NCBI GenBank assembly: GCA_037127315.1
Contig: JBBBDQ010001943.1
Span: 92,001 to 156,000 of the forward strand
DNA: 64,000 nucleotides
From: Ascarosepion bandense
Lineage: Eukaryota; Mollusca; Cephalopoda; Sepiida; Sepiidae
Reading direction: 5' to 3'
A program made the position numbers and the translations under genes. Within the stretch, counting starts at the first letter, position 1; each line of letters starts with the position of its first letter. Positions 11,156-22,062 of this stretch are shown piece by piece. The notes under the pieces are model-generated. The model was given only the letters and a program-made list of their open reading frames with translations. It did no database searches and had not been told where the DNA came from.

Positions 11156-11816
11156 TGCCTTTGATGTGATATAAAAGTAAATAGATCTTGTATGGAACTA
11201 TTACTAGAGTTAATATATAAGCCTTTAACGTTTCAGTACTTAAGTGAGAAACCTCGTCAGAACTGTGAGCAATTTTAGTTATTATGCCAGCCTAAGTAAT
11301 GCAGATGCGTGTTAACTAAGAACGAGGTAAATAATAAATAAAATTATCTCGGCCGTCGTTTCATGCAAATGAGTAGAACATGTGTTGCCAATCGATTTCG
11401 TTTATAATTCCAGAATTAAACTAACATCTGCCCTTATTCATGGAAAGATGCACCCAGAGACGTCCATGGAATATACGGCTACTGGCCGCTGGTAAGGGGA
11501 GCTGGCCATGAGGATTCACAGCGCTTTAAAAAGGCTGTCTCTCTGCCGTATTATATATGCAACGTTCATTTGTCATATGCGATCAGATGACACACTGTAT
11601 CTGGAAAATTTCGCGTCTATTCAAAATTAGTCGACAAAACGGCACAGACGGTCTGCGCTGGATCAATCTTTTGCGAATTCTTTGCACCTTTTCTACATCT
11701 CCGATTTCTTCCAAAGAAAAACAAAAATACAAAGGCTGGAGCTTATTTCAATATAAGATAAGAACCTAAATATGATAGTGACGTGTCTATCAGTGGTTTA
11801 AATATTAGTTGATTTT
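11156..11816. other. Gene-free stretch
   Basis: 11430-11560 is locally GC-richer, ending GCGCTTTAAAAAGGCTG. An open frame of 70 codons at 11557-11769 has no recognisable domain and I do not support it as a gene. Confidence 0.4.
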
Positions 11817-12184
11817 CACTAGCGGCCATAATTATTAGGCCACCCAGATTTTAAAAAGAAATAATGTATTTCATACTATTTTTAAGTGGATAATTCTAAA
11901 TGAAAATAGAATGGTTCTTTGTAAATTTTTAAAAGGTATCGAAGTAAATATAAACTCTTCAGAATCACCCTAAATCTTCATTCTTTCATTGATGAATCTG
12001 CAATATAGGTAACTATTAAATATTTATAAATTCATTTGATACACATGCTATTGTGCAAATATTAACAAAAGAACAATTTTATTTTCATTTACAATTATTT
12101 GCTTGACAATAAATACTAAAAAGTAGCATGAAATTAATCATTTTTTAAAACATTGGGTTGCTGTAATAATTATGGCCGGTAGTG
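11817..12184. mobile_element. Tc1/mariner-type MITE, 368 bp
   Basis: The left end reads CACTAGCGGCCATAATTATT. The reverse complement of the right end reads CACTACCGGCCATAATTATT, one mismatch over 20 bp, after which GGCCACCC and CAGCAACCC differ. The right end is followed by TA, the usual Tc1/mariner target; the left has no clean TA. The interior is AT-rich and has no transposase, so this is a non-autonomous, internally deleted element. Confidence 0.75.
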
Positions 12185-13366
12185 TAAGGTTGAGGCAAAA
12201 TCTCCTGATCCATTTTTAATCTTAGAAACATTTTAGATGTGTCTTTGCAATTTACTCACCTTTTTATTGTTTCTACAAAAAATGAATAAGGTATACAAAA
12301 ATATAAAAAGGTGTAAGACAACGATGCATCTTCCCACTGGATTTATTCAGCCTTTACAGCAGATTATTCCGAAGAGAATTCGAACTCCAAACAAGATTTT
12401 ATTATCGGGGGTTACAATTTTGGCAAAATAAGATATAAAAATATAAGTCTTGATGGCAGACATGAAACGACAGAAAACCGTAGAAAAGGTAGTAAATGAA
12501 TGCAAGAAAAAGGGACTAAACGTTAATTGGAAGAAAACAAACCAAAAATTTAAAAAAAAACACTGAAAACTAAAAGAACGGGACACATAAAAAATTATTC
12601 AGGTGATACACGTTGATGACAGAATCGAAAGACAAACTTCGCAAGCATCATATACCGTCACATCTATTTAGTTTGTTTGTATCTATTTTCCTTAAGAAAA
12701 TTCACAAATTCAGAAAACATTTTACGAGAAGTTACAGAAAGGAATATTACTTATTCTTTAAAATCTTTTTTTTAATTTTTCATCCTAAGCAAGGCAATAA
12801 TTCCCCTAATACTCAAGGTGTTACTGAGAGTGAAAGAAGATGAGAAGCTAGCGAGTAAAAATTAACATTACATTTTAAATTATGATGAATGTAGGTGAGA
12901 GGGAAGCACAAAACTGAGATTTTTACAGAAGAATAAGTGCGCGACATTATAAACTTAGAGCGCATAATGGCATCGGGTTTACGGATTAAAATAAATGCGA
13001 AGAAACAAACGGATAATTATAAAATAAAGGATAAGGAATCTATTTTCGAATTTACAAGATTGAACTTATGTCAGTAGCTTGTTTCAAGAAAATAAATCAG
13101 AAGGCTTAAATTACGTTGTTTTAACGAATTGTCATTGAGAGGAAATGTTCTTACAACAGATTAAATGATCTGACACAAAATGGACAAAGTCGCTCTCCGA
13201 AGGGATATATGGTCGCATACATTCAAAAGTAGACGAGGATAGCTAAAGAGTTAGCACTGGGAAAAGGCAAGCAGAGATACTAAATAAATATCAGGGTAGA
13301 AGGAAGACTATTCTGAATTCAAAACTGTGAAGAAGAAAATGAGAAACTACTCACCTATATTTCACT

Positions 13367-13373
<7 letters not shown>
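12185..13373. other. Gene-free stretch
   Basis: AT-rich sequence with only short open frames and no family resemblance. Confidence 0.4.

Positions 13374-13421
<48 letters not shown>
13374..13421. repeat. (TA)n microsatellite
   Basis: About 23 TA repeats. Confidence 0.97.
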
Positions 13422-13425
<4 letters not shown>

Positions 13426-13627
13426 TAATCATTTAGTTTTTTTTTAGATCAGTACACAGCTGTACTCACAATTGTTCAATGCAATTACATTGTAGAACAT
13501 TTTAACATTTTTCATTTGTAAACGAGTTATTACGTAACCCAGGTTTCTACCTTTCAGAGTCTTCGGGAAATTTTTCAGGCCGGAAAACACCGAAAAGTAG
13601 AAACTAGGGTTGCCTAGTAACTAGTTT

Positions 13628-13632
<5 letters not shown>
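13422..13632 (+). repeat. Block B, copy 2, with a fold-back
   Basis: It starts like block B at 10.7 kb. From about 13510 an imperfect inverted repeat of about 37 bp arms runs to 13632: TTTGTAAACGAGTTA, ACGTAACCC and GGTTTCTAC on the left answer GTAGAAAC, GGGTTGCCTAGTAACT and GTTTACAAA on the right. Confidence 0.7.

Positions 13633-13677
<45 letters not shown>
13633..13677. repeat. (TA)n microsatellite
   Basis: About 22 TA repeats between the two inverted block B copies. Confidence 0.97.
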
Positions 13678-13679
<2 letters not shown>

Positions 13680-13901
13680 GAGTTATTTCGTTACCTTGGT
13701 TTCCAGAAAAAAGGTAAAATCAATTATTAAAAATCGCCTTGAAGAAACCACTCGTAGTGGAAACCAAGGTAGCGAAATAACTTGTTTATGAATAAAAAAT
13801 ATTCAAAAGTTCTATAATATAATTGTATATAATTGTATAGAACACGTTTTAATACAAATGTGTACTGGTCAAACCCAATTAGGATCAAAAACTAAGTATT
13901 A

Positions 13902-13906
<5 letters not shown>
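13678..13906 (-). repeat. Block B, copy 3 (inverted), with terminal hairpin arms
   Basis: 13678-13706 (ACGAGTTATTTCGTTACC, TTGGTTTCC) is the near-perfect reverse complement of 13759-13787 (GGAAACCAAGGTAGCGAAAT, AACTTGT). The remainder to 13906 is block B on the minus strand. Confidence 0.7.

Positions 13907-13949
<43 letters not shown>
13907..13949. repeat. (TA)n microsatellite
   Basis: About 21 TA repeats, again exactly between block B and a hammerhead block. Confidence 0.97.
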
Positions 13950-13952
<3 letters not shown>

Positions 13953-14480
13953 TCCAGTTGAAGGGAACAAACAGTTGTAGAATTAGTTTTCCGGTATTTA
14001 CTTCTTTAAAAAAGGGCTCAGTACAAAAAGTATTTTAGAGCATAATATAATTAAATTTGTTTTTGTATTTAAAATTAATATAGTTTACATTTCGACACGG
14101 ATTTTCTATATTTCGAGGTGTTACCTCATTATCAGGCAATGTTGGTTCATCCTTGTGACAATAATTTTCATTTCGTTTGTTATTTATGGATATGGGGAAA
14201 CAAAAAAATTATCTGTGTGTTCAATTTAACTAATCAGAATAGAGATCCTTCAAAAAAGGATATATTTTTGGGGAATACATGATTTCTCCTTTCAATCTTA
14301 ACGGCAAGTGTTTCAGTTGATCAAAACACTTGTCAAGACTGCATTTCCGTTGATGAACCCATTATTGTTACAAGATTATTATCTTAGATTTCTCTGTATC
14401 CCTATCATTTTCTAAAAGAAAAAAAAAGTCTGTTTATATTTTGATTCGATTTAAAATGATCTTTGAGTGTGATTATACTA
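13950..14480 (-). repeat. Hammerhead-bearing repeat family, copy 2 (minus)
   Basis: On the minus strand it matches 21850-22330 over its length: a CACTCAAAGATC start, AAAATGATAGGGATACAGAG, ATCTTGTAACAATAATGG, then CATAAATAACAAACG and the ribozyme-like motif at 14087-14142. It carries several hundred bases upstream of the ribozyme that copy 1 lacks. No long reading frame is intact. Confidence 0.75.
14087..14142 (-). ncRNA. Hammerhead-ribozyme-like motif, copy 2
   Basis: On the minus strand: helix I ACATTGC (14142-14136) with GAAATGT (14093-14087, one mismatch); core CTGATAA (14135-14129), in which the G8 position has become A; extra T; helix II GAGGT/ACCTC, a perfect 5 bp (14127-14115); GAAA (14114-14111); GTC (14096-14094) immediately before helix I. 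Helix II is restored to Watson-Crick where copy 1 has a G-U, consistent with past selection for the fold. The core change should disable cleavage. Confidence 0.65.
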
Positions 14481-14604
14481 TTATTATTATGTCATTTTTC
14501 ATCATATTTCGATTTCTGCTACCAAGTCTGCGAGAAGACCTAAGGCAGGTCGTGGTGTGTTGTTATGGCTCCATTTCATGTTTTTTCTATCTCCCCTAAC
14601 ATCC

Positions 14605-14982
14605 CTAGAGTTGCATTGACAAAGTTCTCCTTAGTGTGTGGGCTGTATTTAACAAGACAATTTTTTGTATATCTCTTAAGCTGGGGTTTTCAGGGATTCT
14701 TTCAATGTGTTGTTTTGTTCCATTTTTTATCATTCCAAGTGCACCTACTATCACTGGCACGTTTCTTCCTTTCACTTTCCACATTTGTTCTATTTCAATT
14801 TCCAGGTTTTTATATTTTGACAGTTTTTTGAATTCCTTGGTTGCTATGTTATAATCCGCTGGACAAGCCATATCAATTAATAGGCAAGTATTTTTTTTTC
14901 TGATTTTTAACAATAATGTCCGGCATATTTGCTTTAATTTTTCTGTCTGTGTAGATGATGTAATCTCATAGAATGGTGACAA
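14605..14982 (-). pseudogene. Restriction-like endonuclease and C-terminus of the R2-like LINE
   Basis: The minus strand shows MPDIIVKN (PD codons at 14923-14918), then a one-base frame break in the nine-T run near 14891-14899, then CLLIDMACP (acidic residue at 14874-14872). Together these match the PD...D layout of the endonuclease that nicks target DNA in R2-type elements. It is followed by EFKKLSKYKNLEIEIEQMW, a signature of this family, and a C-terminal RDIQKIVLL-type helix. The break separates the two halves of the active site. Confidence 0.85.
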
Positions 14983-15388
14983 CTTCTATTTCTGTATCAG
15001 AAGCTGGGTGATGTTCGTACGAGTGTTTGTTTACATATTTTCCATTGTGTTTGCACATTGACCAGTGTATATATTGCTCTACTCTATCGTAACGATTTTT
15101 ATATTCATTTGGGGCAAGTACAGAACATGCTGCGATTAAATGGTCTATTGTTTCTTGGTATTTATCCCAGAATCTGCATTTTGAATACACATTATTATGT
15201 ATAATATTTGCCTGAACGTTCCTACTGAAAAGATTTTGGTCTTGCACTGCAAGAATAAAGCCTTCAGTCTCAGATTTTAATCCAGATGCACGTAACCATC
15301 GATGAGTATTAACTTTATCAACATTGGATTTATAGGCACGTTCTGGATATTGGCCATGCAGAGGTTTGTCTTGCCGACGTTGCTTCAT
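14966..15388 (-). pseudogene. R2-like LINE connector with zinc-knuckle-like motif
   Basis: An open frame of 140 codons contains the family motif TEGFILAVQDQ and CRFWDKYQETIDHLIAAC. In R2-type elements this segment is a CCHC knuckle between RT and endonuclease; here the second cysteine is replaced, as the expected C-x2-C pair reads CRFW. It lies directly upstream of, and overlaps, the endonuclease part in another frame. Confidence 0.8.
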
Positions 15389-15506
15389 CTGTTCAAGAGC
15401 TTTATCCTTGGCTTACTTCTTCATATTTTTTGCCGCAATAGTTTGTTCTTGACTTACGTTTTTCTTTTTTACAGTAATGTAAATCTTGTTTGCATTTATT
15501 CTTTCA

Positions 15507-15788
15507 TTATTGAATATTTTTCTTTTTGTTTTCATGTTGTTTCACTAATTGTATCATCCAATCCTTTGTTGTTTCTATGTATGTTAGTAAGCCAACAGTT
15601 GTTGCCTTGTATGACATTTCTAGCTGTATAAGACTTCTTCCACCTTCTTTACGGGGTATGTATAGACGGTCTATATCAGCCTTTGGATGATGCATCTTAT
15701 GCTTAGAAAGAAGCTTTCTTGTTTTAGGATTCATTCGCCTGATGTCGTTTAGAGTCCAGTTTAAGATGTTGAAACTATACTGAACCAC
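15507..15788 (-). pseudogene. R2-like LINE thumb region
   Basis: The HHPKADIDRLYIPRKEGGR stretch, followed by a LIQLE segment, is the conserved post-RT region of R2-like polymerases. The frame ends in KKKN-rich sequence and does not join directly to the next open segment. Confidence 0.8.
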
Positions 15789-15959
15789 TGGGATATTCTG
15801 AGAATCAATTCAGTTTTTAATATCAGTCGTAGCCTTCTATACGCACAATTTCTTTACGCACTATTTCTTTCATTTTTTATGGTGAATTGTTTCGCTCTCA
15901 TTTGCACCTAGGTATTTATAAGCTTCTTCTGGATTTAATTCTTTTATTGTTAGAACGGT

Positions 15960-16830
15960 AACAATAAGCTAATTAATTAGCTAAGCTAATTAAGGATGTT
16001 TGTTGTAGCGATCCTCGTAAAACTGTAGCTTTAGCACATTTATTCAAATTGAATTTCATTCCAATGTCTTCACTAAAGCTTTTTACAGTTTGCAGAGGAC
16101 CTTCCAGCTCATTATCATTCTTAGCATATAACTTTAAGTCATCCATGTAAAATAGATGGCTTATTTTCTTTTGCGCTATTTTATAACAACATTCTGTCTT
16201 GTTAAGTTGACTAGTTAATGCTATTAATGCTATTAATTATATGCAAAATATTAAGGGAGACAAAGAGTCACCTTGAAATATACCTCTTTTGATGTTTATT
16301 TCCCCAGATTTATAGGTTCCATTTATATGATTGAGGTAGAGGGTTGTTTTCCATATCGACATACATTGTTTGATGAAATTGATGATGACGGGTGATACCT
16401 TGTACATATTATAATCTTTAAGAACAGGGAATGTGGTACACAATCAAATGCCTTACGATAATCTATCCAGGCAGTATTAAGATCTTTCTTTGCATTGAAG
16501 CAGTTTTCTAAGATCATCCTGTCAACAAGTAACTGGTCTTTACATCCGTAACAGCCACGTTTGCATCCTTTTTGTTCAAGCGTTAGTGTGCCATTTCTTT
16601 CCAAGAAGAAATATGTCTGTGTTCTTAAAATAGACATTAACAGTTTGTATGTTGTCGGAATGCATGTAATTGGTCTGTAGTTTTTCGAGTTATTTGTGTC
16701 ACCATTCTTAGGTAGAAGAAATGTAATTCCTTTGGTCATCCATGCAGGAATTTTAGTGGGATCGTTAACCATTTCTTTGGCTAGTTTTTTTTTTAATGTG
16801 CTGTATTTAAATACTATAGCCAAAAGTTAA
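15960..16830 (-). pseudogene. Reverse transcriptase domain of the R2-like LINE
   Basis: Visible motifs on the minus strand: GITFLLPKN and NYRPITCIPTTYKL (RT motifs 1-2), CKDQLLVDRMI, WIDYRKAFDCVPH (motif A with its aspartate), then after a frame break GIFQGDSLSPL (motif B), and after another break FYMDDLKLYA (motif C, the catalytic YMDD at 16149-16138), then GMKFNLNKC. The catalytic aspartates are all present. Frameshifts near 16440 and between motifs B and C inactivate it. Target-primed reverse transcription would be its role. Confidence 0.88.
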
Positions 16831-18104
16831 GAATTTTATCTATTCCTGGAAATTTCCAATTGTGTGCTTTTTTCAGTGCACATTTAACATCCTCTTCTGT
16901 GATTCCAGCCCATGTCTGTTCTGGTTTATTTTTTATTCGTTCTATCTCTTGTGCAATCCAATCTACTTCTTTGTTATGTTCTTTAGGACAAGCCCATATT
17001 TTTCCCAGAACTGTATAACTTCTTCCATTTTGAGGTGGGGGACTGTCACTTCAGTTCTTTTTTTACCTATTTCCTTGTAAAATTCTTTGCATTGGTTTGG
17101 AAAAAAAATGTTTGTTTTTTTTTTCTGTAGAATCTTGATCTTTTCTCAGAGTGTCTTATTCTTTGAGCGTTCAGTTGTATTGTTTGCTTTATTTTTTCCT
17201 TAGTTGATAGGACTTCATTTTCATTTCTAATGTTGTATTTTTTTCGACTCTTCTGCCTTTTCTAGTTCTTACTTTTATTCCTCTTCTCAGTTTATCGATT
17301 ACTGATAATTCACTTCTAAGTTGTTCGATTTCTTTTTCTATTTTTCTTTTCCAATGTGAATCTTCATGCCTGCGAGACTGCCTTGTTTGATGTTCCGTTT
17401 TCGTTGCAATTCTTTTAATCTCATCAATTTCAGCCTCTGTCAATCGGTTATTTCGTATGATGTATCTTCGTACATTGACTATTTATTTTCGTCAATGTAC
17501 TTTCTATTTGTTTGTCCAAACTTTTCTACCAAATGTCATATGTGTGGAGAGTGATGCTTTTTTTGAGGTTTGAGTAACGCTTCATGAAATTCCGTCATAA
17601 TTACTTTTTACTCCTCACGAGACCATTTTATTTCTCTTTCTTTAAATATACGGTTATAGATCTAGCTGGAGAATTTTCAGGGCCATCATTAGGATTATCC
17701 TGGTTGTGGGGACCTGAAGATTCATTTTTTTTATAGGAGTTTGTTCCTATGGTAGATTTTTTGACCTCAGGTAGGTTCCTTTCTAAAGAACGGGCTCCCT
17801 GTTTATCTACTCGAAGAGTCATACTGGACTTTTATTTCTATTTGTAATTTTCATATTTTTCCTACGAGTGACGCACGGGTCCAAAAGTCCACCCATAGTT
17901 GCCCGGCACGTTGGGTAACGGTCTCTTACAAACAGTGTTCCGAAGCCTGTTGGGGATCGTTTGTGACCTCATAACGCAGTAGCCATTCATTCCTCAGCAC
18001 GATTAACACCTTTAGTTGCGGGTTGTTGTTCGAAGTTTTCCTTCTCCTAAATTGGTTGCCAAGTGACACTTGACAGAGACGCGATTTAAATTCAAAGGGA
18101 AAGA

Positions 18105-18825
18105 CGCTGAATAAAAAAAAAAACTTGGATGTAACTGCCGCTCAACGAAACAAAACATCACTACACTAGAGAATTTTGTTTAAAAAAAATTGCTACAATC
18201 ACTAGTCCTTGTAACAAAAATAATTAAAAAAAAATTAATTAATAGAAAAGAAAAAGTTGACATACGTTTAAGTTTATTACTGCTGTGAAATTTAAAAATG
18301 ATAATTTGCTCTTCCGCTGTATATTCAATTATTTTTTCATTAAAGTCGTCGAAAATAGCAGCGTTATCAAAAGAAAAATAATTAAATAAATAAAATGAAT
18401 GAATAAATAAATAAATACGTATTTTTTCTAAAAAAACAAAAAGAATTTCGTAGAAATTGTATTAAACTTTTTTTTATCGTATTTTTTCCTACTGTTTTGT
18501 TTTGCTTTTTGTTTTTAAGAAAAATTATCATAGTTAAAAAAAATTATTTCTACAACTAAGGGGAATATGAATAATAAGAAAACTAGTTGATGAATCTATT
18601 AGGATCATTTAAAGAAGAAACCGATAAATTAAATAATATACGAAGAAAAATTCATGTTTACGTTAAAATAGTAAAACAAAATTTCTTATCGAAAAAAATC
18701 ATAGAGAAGGACGCTAGTTATAAAAAGACAAACTTGGACGTCACAGTCGTTCAACTAAACGAAAAAAAACATCACTACAGAGCATTTTGTTAAAAAAATT
18801 GTTCTTACCATCACTTATTATTATT
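18105..18825 (+). repeat. Pair of ~110 bp direct repeats ahead of a Penelope-like RT
   Basis: 18117-18215 and 18729-18825 share CTTGGATGTAACTGCC / CTTGGACGTCACAGTC, then CAACGAAACAAAACATCACTA / AACGAAAAAAAACATCACTA, AATTTTGTT and a final ATCACT. The spacing is about 610 bp. PLEs often start with partial tandem copies (pseudo-LTRs), and a PLE RT follows at 19.0 kb, so that reading is plausible but unproven. Confidence 0.5.
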
Positions 18826-19009
18826 TTTATTATTGAGGAATACTATCCATCGATATCCAGAAAACTATTTGTTACCGCATTTTAATTTTCTAATGTTTGT
18901 TCGGATTTATCGGATAAGGAGAAAAACATAATAATGAATGCAAAAAATCTGTTCTCTTTCATAAAAAAGAAAAGTGGACAAAAATTAATTCCAGGAAAAT
19001 AACTTTGAG

Positions 19010-19885
19010 TCTTCAAATTGATTGGCTTATTTGTGTTATACTATCACACAGCCTATAAGGATATTAATACAGAAAAGATTAGATTATACAGGGATGATGG
19101 CCTTATGGTAGTGAGAAATTCCATTATAATATATAGAATTAAAAAAAATAATATATTACGAATTTATAAACCTTAATTTAAAAGTGTCTATTAATACAAA
19201 TACAAAAACGTAGATTTCCTCGATGTGACTTTAGTTTTAAAAAAGTATATATACCAACCATATAAAAGCAGATACAAATCCTTTATATATCCACCCAAAA
19301 TCTAACCACCCTTCATCCATTATTAAACATGTACCCTCATTCATAGAATACAGAATTAGTAGAAATTCTGCAAATAAAGAAGTGTTCAATAAGCATTGTC
19401 ATTTTTATAATACTGCCTTAAAAAGTAGCAGATAAAAAAGCCCAAATATTTAATATGTAAAAGAGAAGATCTACTCCACGAAGAAAAAATAGGAATAGAA
19501 ATGTTTTTTGGTATACACCCACTTTCAACCAAATTGTTAGCAGCAAATTAGGAAAAGAATTATCACTTTGATTAAGAAACACTTTCCGAATAATAATTCA
19601 TAAAGTAAGATTTTCGATAAAAATGCTCTAAAATTAAGTTATAATTGTACGAATAATTTGAAAATATATTTTTAAATCATAATAACAATCTTTTAAATAA
19701 AAATTTAAATCTAATTCAAAATAAGAATTATCAGATGACTGAAACCAACAATTTGGACAGTAATAAATGTAAACGTAGAAATCCTATAGAGTGTCCTTTT
19801 AAAAACAGGTTGACGTACAGAATCCATTGCTTATCAATGTACTATTGTAACACTATATTTTTCATGCAAGAAATATAATCCTGTT
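19010..19885 (+). pseudogene. Penelope-like element reverse transcriptase and downstream linker, decayed
   Basis: The plus strand shows LYRDDGLMVVRN (RT motif C region, YRDDG at 19087-19101), then VDFLDVTLVL (about 19210), a QPY-K segment and ...PPK before a PPFIHY stretch, in the order seen in Penelope-like RTs. Further on come RNRNVFWYTPTF, KLGKEF and KKHFPNN (about 19480-19600), and a cysteine-bearing KCKRR...CPFKNRLTYR segment (about 19765-19830) matching the linker before the GIY-YIG nuclease. At least six stops or frameshifts occur. The GIY-YIG domain itself is not seen directly downstream. Confidence 0.75.
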
Positions 19886-20440
19886 ACTGCCGGCAACGGA
19901 AAAGAAAAAAATTGATATTAGTTGTATTATTAATTGTGTAGATTAATTGTTGCCGATCGGGCGGAAAAAATTGTATTGGTTCGTAATTTTTATAACTCGA
20001 AAAGAAACAACTTGAAAAAAGTTGTTTGTTCTAATATGAACGCGGGAAATAAATTTAATATGAGCAGAGGAAAATAAGAGATCGCAAACCCAAAGCCGAA
20101 AATATGAAAGAATTCATATTTTACAGGTGTGCTATTGATAACCAGCCGCGTCAAATGAGGTTATTATTGACAAGCGGAAACAGCATGACTAAGAAAAATA
20201 CAACTGTAATCTGAGCTACACAGCCGATAAAAGTGAACATTTAACAAAACATAGTTTTTGATTGTCGAAAAAGATTGTCACGAATAAAGGAAATATTTGA
20301 TAAGTGCAAAATTTTAAATTCTGTCTACGAGAATAAAGTGAAATTTAAATTTTGCTAGGAAAGGATTTATAAACCTAAAAGATAGATTTGTTGACGGCAA
20401 AAAGAAAAAGTCTAAAAGAAGTGATGTCATCAAAATTGTG
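19886..20440. other. Gene-free stretch after the PLE remnant
   Basis: AT-rich, with scattered AAAG runs. No feature can be supported. Confidence 0.35.
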
Positions 20441-20660
20441 CTGTTTCATTGGTTGAACCAAGGGAAAAAAAGAGAGAAAGGAGTGGCTTCGCCCCAAAAA
20501 CGTGGGTAAAAGTGATTTCATTGGCCAGAGATTAGATGTACATGAACAACCCAGTGTCCATCATCCCCTATACCTGTGAAGTAGGGATAAGTATAAAAAT
20601 AAAGCCCCGGGGGGCGGCCAGAAACCAGTTGTTGCGCTGAGCTAAGACAGAAAAGACGAC
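20441..20660 (+). promoter_or_regulatory. Promoter-like block (two ATTGG boxes and a TATA box)
   Basis: CATTGGTTG (about 20447) and CATTGGCCAG (about 20518) are inverted CCAAT boxes. AGTATAAAAATAAAG at about 20589-20603 is a TATA-like element followed at once by a GC-rich CCCCGGGGGGCGGCC segment. Local GC is clearly above the surroundings. It could be an LTR or other retroelement promoter, or a real host promoter; no coding sequence follows on the plus strand. Confidence 0.35.
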
Positions 20661-21218
20661 TTTCCACCAGTTACACACCACACGCAAAGAACAACCTTCG
20701 ACAGTTTCCTTACAACTTCTGTGAAAAGCGAAAAAGACAGTTTGAATCGCCACAAACTTGAAACTCCGATTAGAGTGAAATGATATTGCCAACCAGAGAC
20801 GCGAATTCATGATAAAAAGAAAAACACTTTGCGAATTGCTACTTACTGATATTGGACAAGACTTCCGTTCAGTTGTCGGCTAAATAGAAACAGGGGTTGG
20901 GAAGAGACGATTAGCAGTTGTTTATATTCTATTTCTCTTTCTTTTTTTTATATAAAGACTTTTTCCCGCAACTTATTCGGGCGTCATTCAATTTATTTTT
21001 GGTGCCGTTTTTATTCACTCAATTTTGCGCGCGCGTCTAGTCTAGTTTGACTTGGCGGAGAGACATCTAGCAAGAATTCAACGTAACTTTCTTGAGATCA
21101 AATTTCACAGTGTAGGCGGGGAAGGACACCGTTGTAAAAATCAACTCGAAGACCAGCTACTAAATCGAAACCATCAACGACCAGGTGGCCGAGCATCTAT
21201 TCACACTATTTCTTCTAT

Positions 21219-21420
21219 GGAAAACCCTAGTAATGTAAAGATTTATGTGGGTAGTACTAAAAACACTGAAAAAAGTTTTATCAACACACATCTTTATTTA
21301 ATAAGAGATGTTCTATTTCTGTACTTATTAGTACAGAAATACAACATCTCTATCGAAATATTATTGGTAACTAAAATAAAAAACTTCCACACTAAAATGG
21401 GACATTTTAAAAAAAGCTAG
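21219..21420 (+). pseudogene. Possible GIY-YIG-like fragment
   Basis: From the ATG at 21219 the frame reads NVKIYVGSTKNTEKSF, similar in shape to the start of PLE GIY-YIG nucleases (Y-x-G-S-T followed by a K/R-rich helix). No other nuclease motif is visible and the remainder runs through a hairpin (21304-21351). This is a weak call and may be chance. Confidence 0.25.
21304..21351. repeat. 22 bp-arm hairpin
   Basis: AGAGATGTTCTATTTCTGTACT (21304-21325) and AGTACAGAAATACAACATCTCT (21330-21351) pair with a single C-C mismatch around a TATT loop. Confidence 0.9.
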
Positions 21421-21429
21421 AATATATAT

Positions 21430-21849
21430 CTTTTTGAACGACCCATGACCCTTGTGTCTATATGAAAAACATTATATTATTAAATTTCTTAAGAATAAAA
21501 ATCTATTAAATAAACGAAATGATATAAATATCATATGGAAACATTGCGAAACATTCACCTTAGAATATTGTTTTAAAGATTCTTCATAAAAAATATCTAT
21601 TAACTTGCATATATCTAATAATAAAATGAATAAATAGATATTAAAATAATGAAATAGACATTTTAAAAATTCTATTAGGATATTAAAATTATATTAGAAT
21701 ATAATACTAAATATAATATATGTTATAAAAATAATAAAATGGATAATAAAATCTTTAATAAATAAATAGATATTTAAATTTCTTTTACAAATTAAGAATT
21801 TTATGAACAATTAGAATAAAAATTCATTCTGAATTGAAATACAAATAAT
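21430..21849. other. AT-rich gene-free stretch
   Basis: Very AT-rich (AATA/TATT-type words dominate) with no feature. Confidence 0.4.
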
Positions 21850-22062
21850 ATAATTACACTCAAAGATCCCTTTAAGCCAGATAAAAATAAAAAATGCTTT
21901 CTTTTTTCTTTTTTGATTTAGAAAATGATGGGATACAGAGAAAACTAAGATAGTAATCTTGTAACAATAATGGATACCTCAACGGAAATGCAATCTAGAC
22001 AAGGGTTTTGATCAACTGACAGACTTACCGTTAAAAGTTAAAGAAGAAATCATGTATTCCTT

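Larger units (their letters stand above)
14480..18110 (-). mobile_element. R2-like LINE (reverse transcriptase + restriction-like endonuclease), decayed, copy 1
   Basis: The minus strand encodes, in order from about 17820 to 14560, a charged N-terminal region (17820-16860), a reverse transcriptase (16830-15960), a thumb/connector (15790-15500), a zinc-knuckle-like segment (about 15200-15110) and a restriction-like endonuclease (14930-14610). The 3' end on the minus strand is a conserved ACCTGCCTTAGGTCTTC-type tail followed by a TAA-rich run near 14490, as in the fragment ending at 28.07 kb. 17830-18110 is GC-richer and may be the 5' UTR. Several frameshifts and stops break the frame, so the copy is dead. 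Confidence 0.88.

Noticed and set aside
21052..21420. 122-codon open frame as a complete nuclease
   Set aside because: It lacks an ATG at its start and only one short GIY-YIG-like string is visible; kept as a weak fragment.
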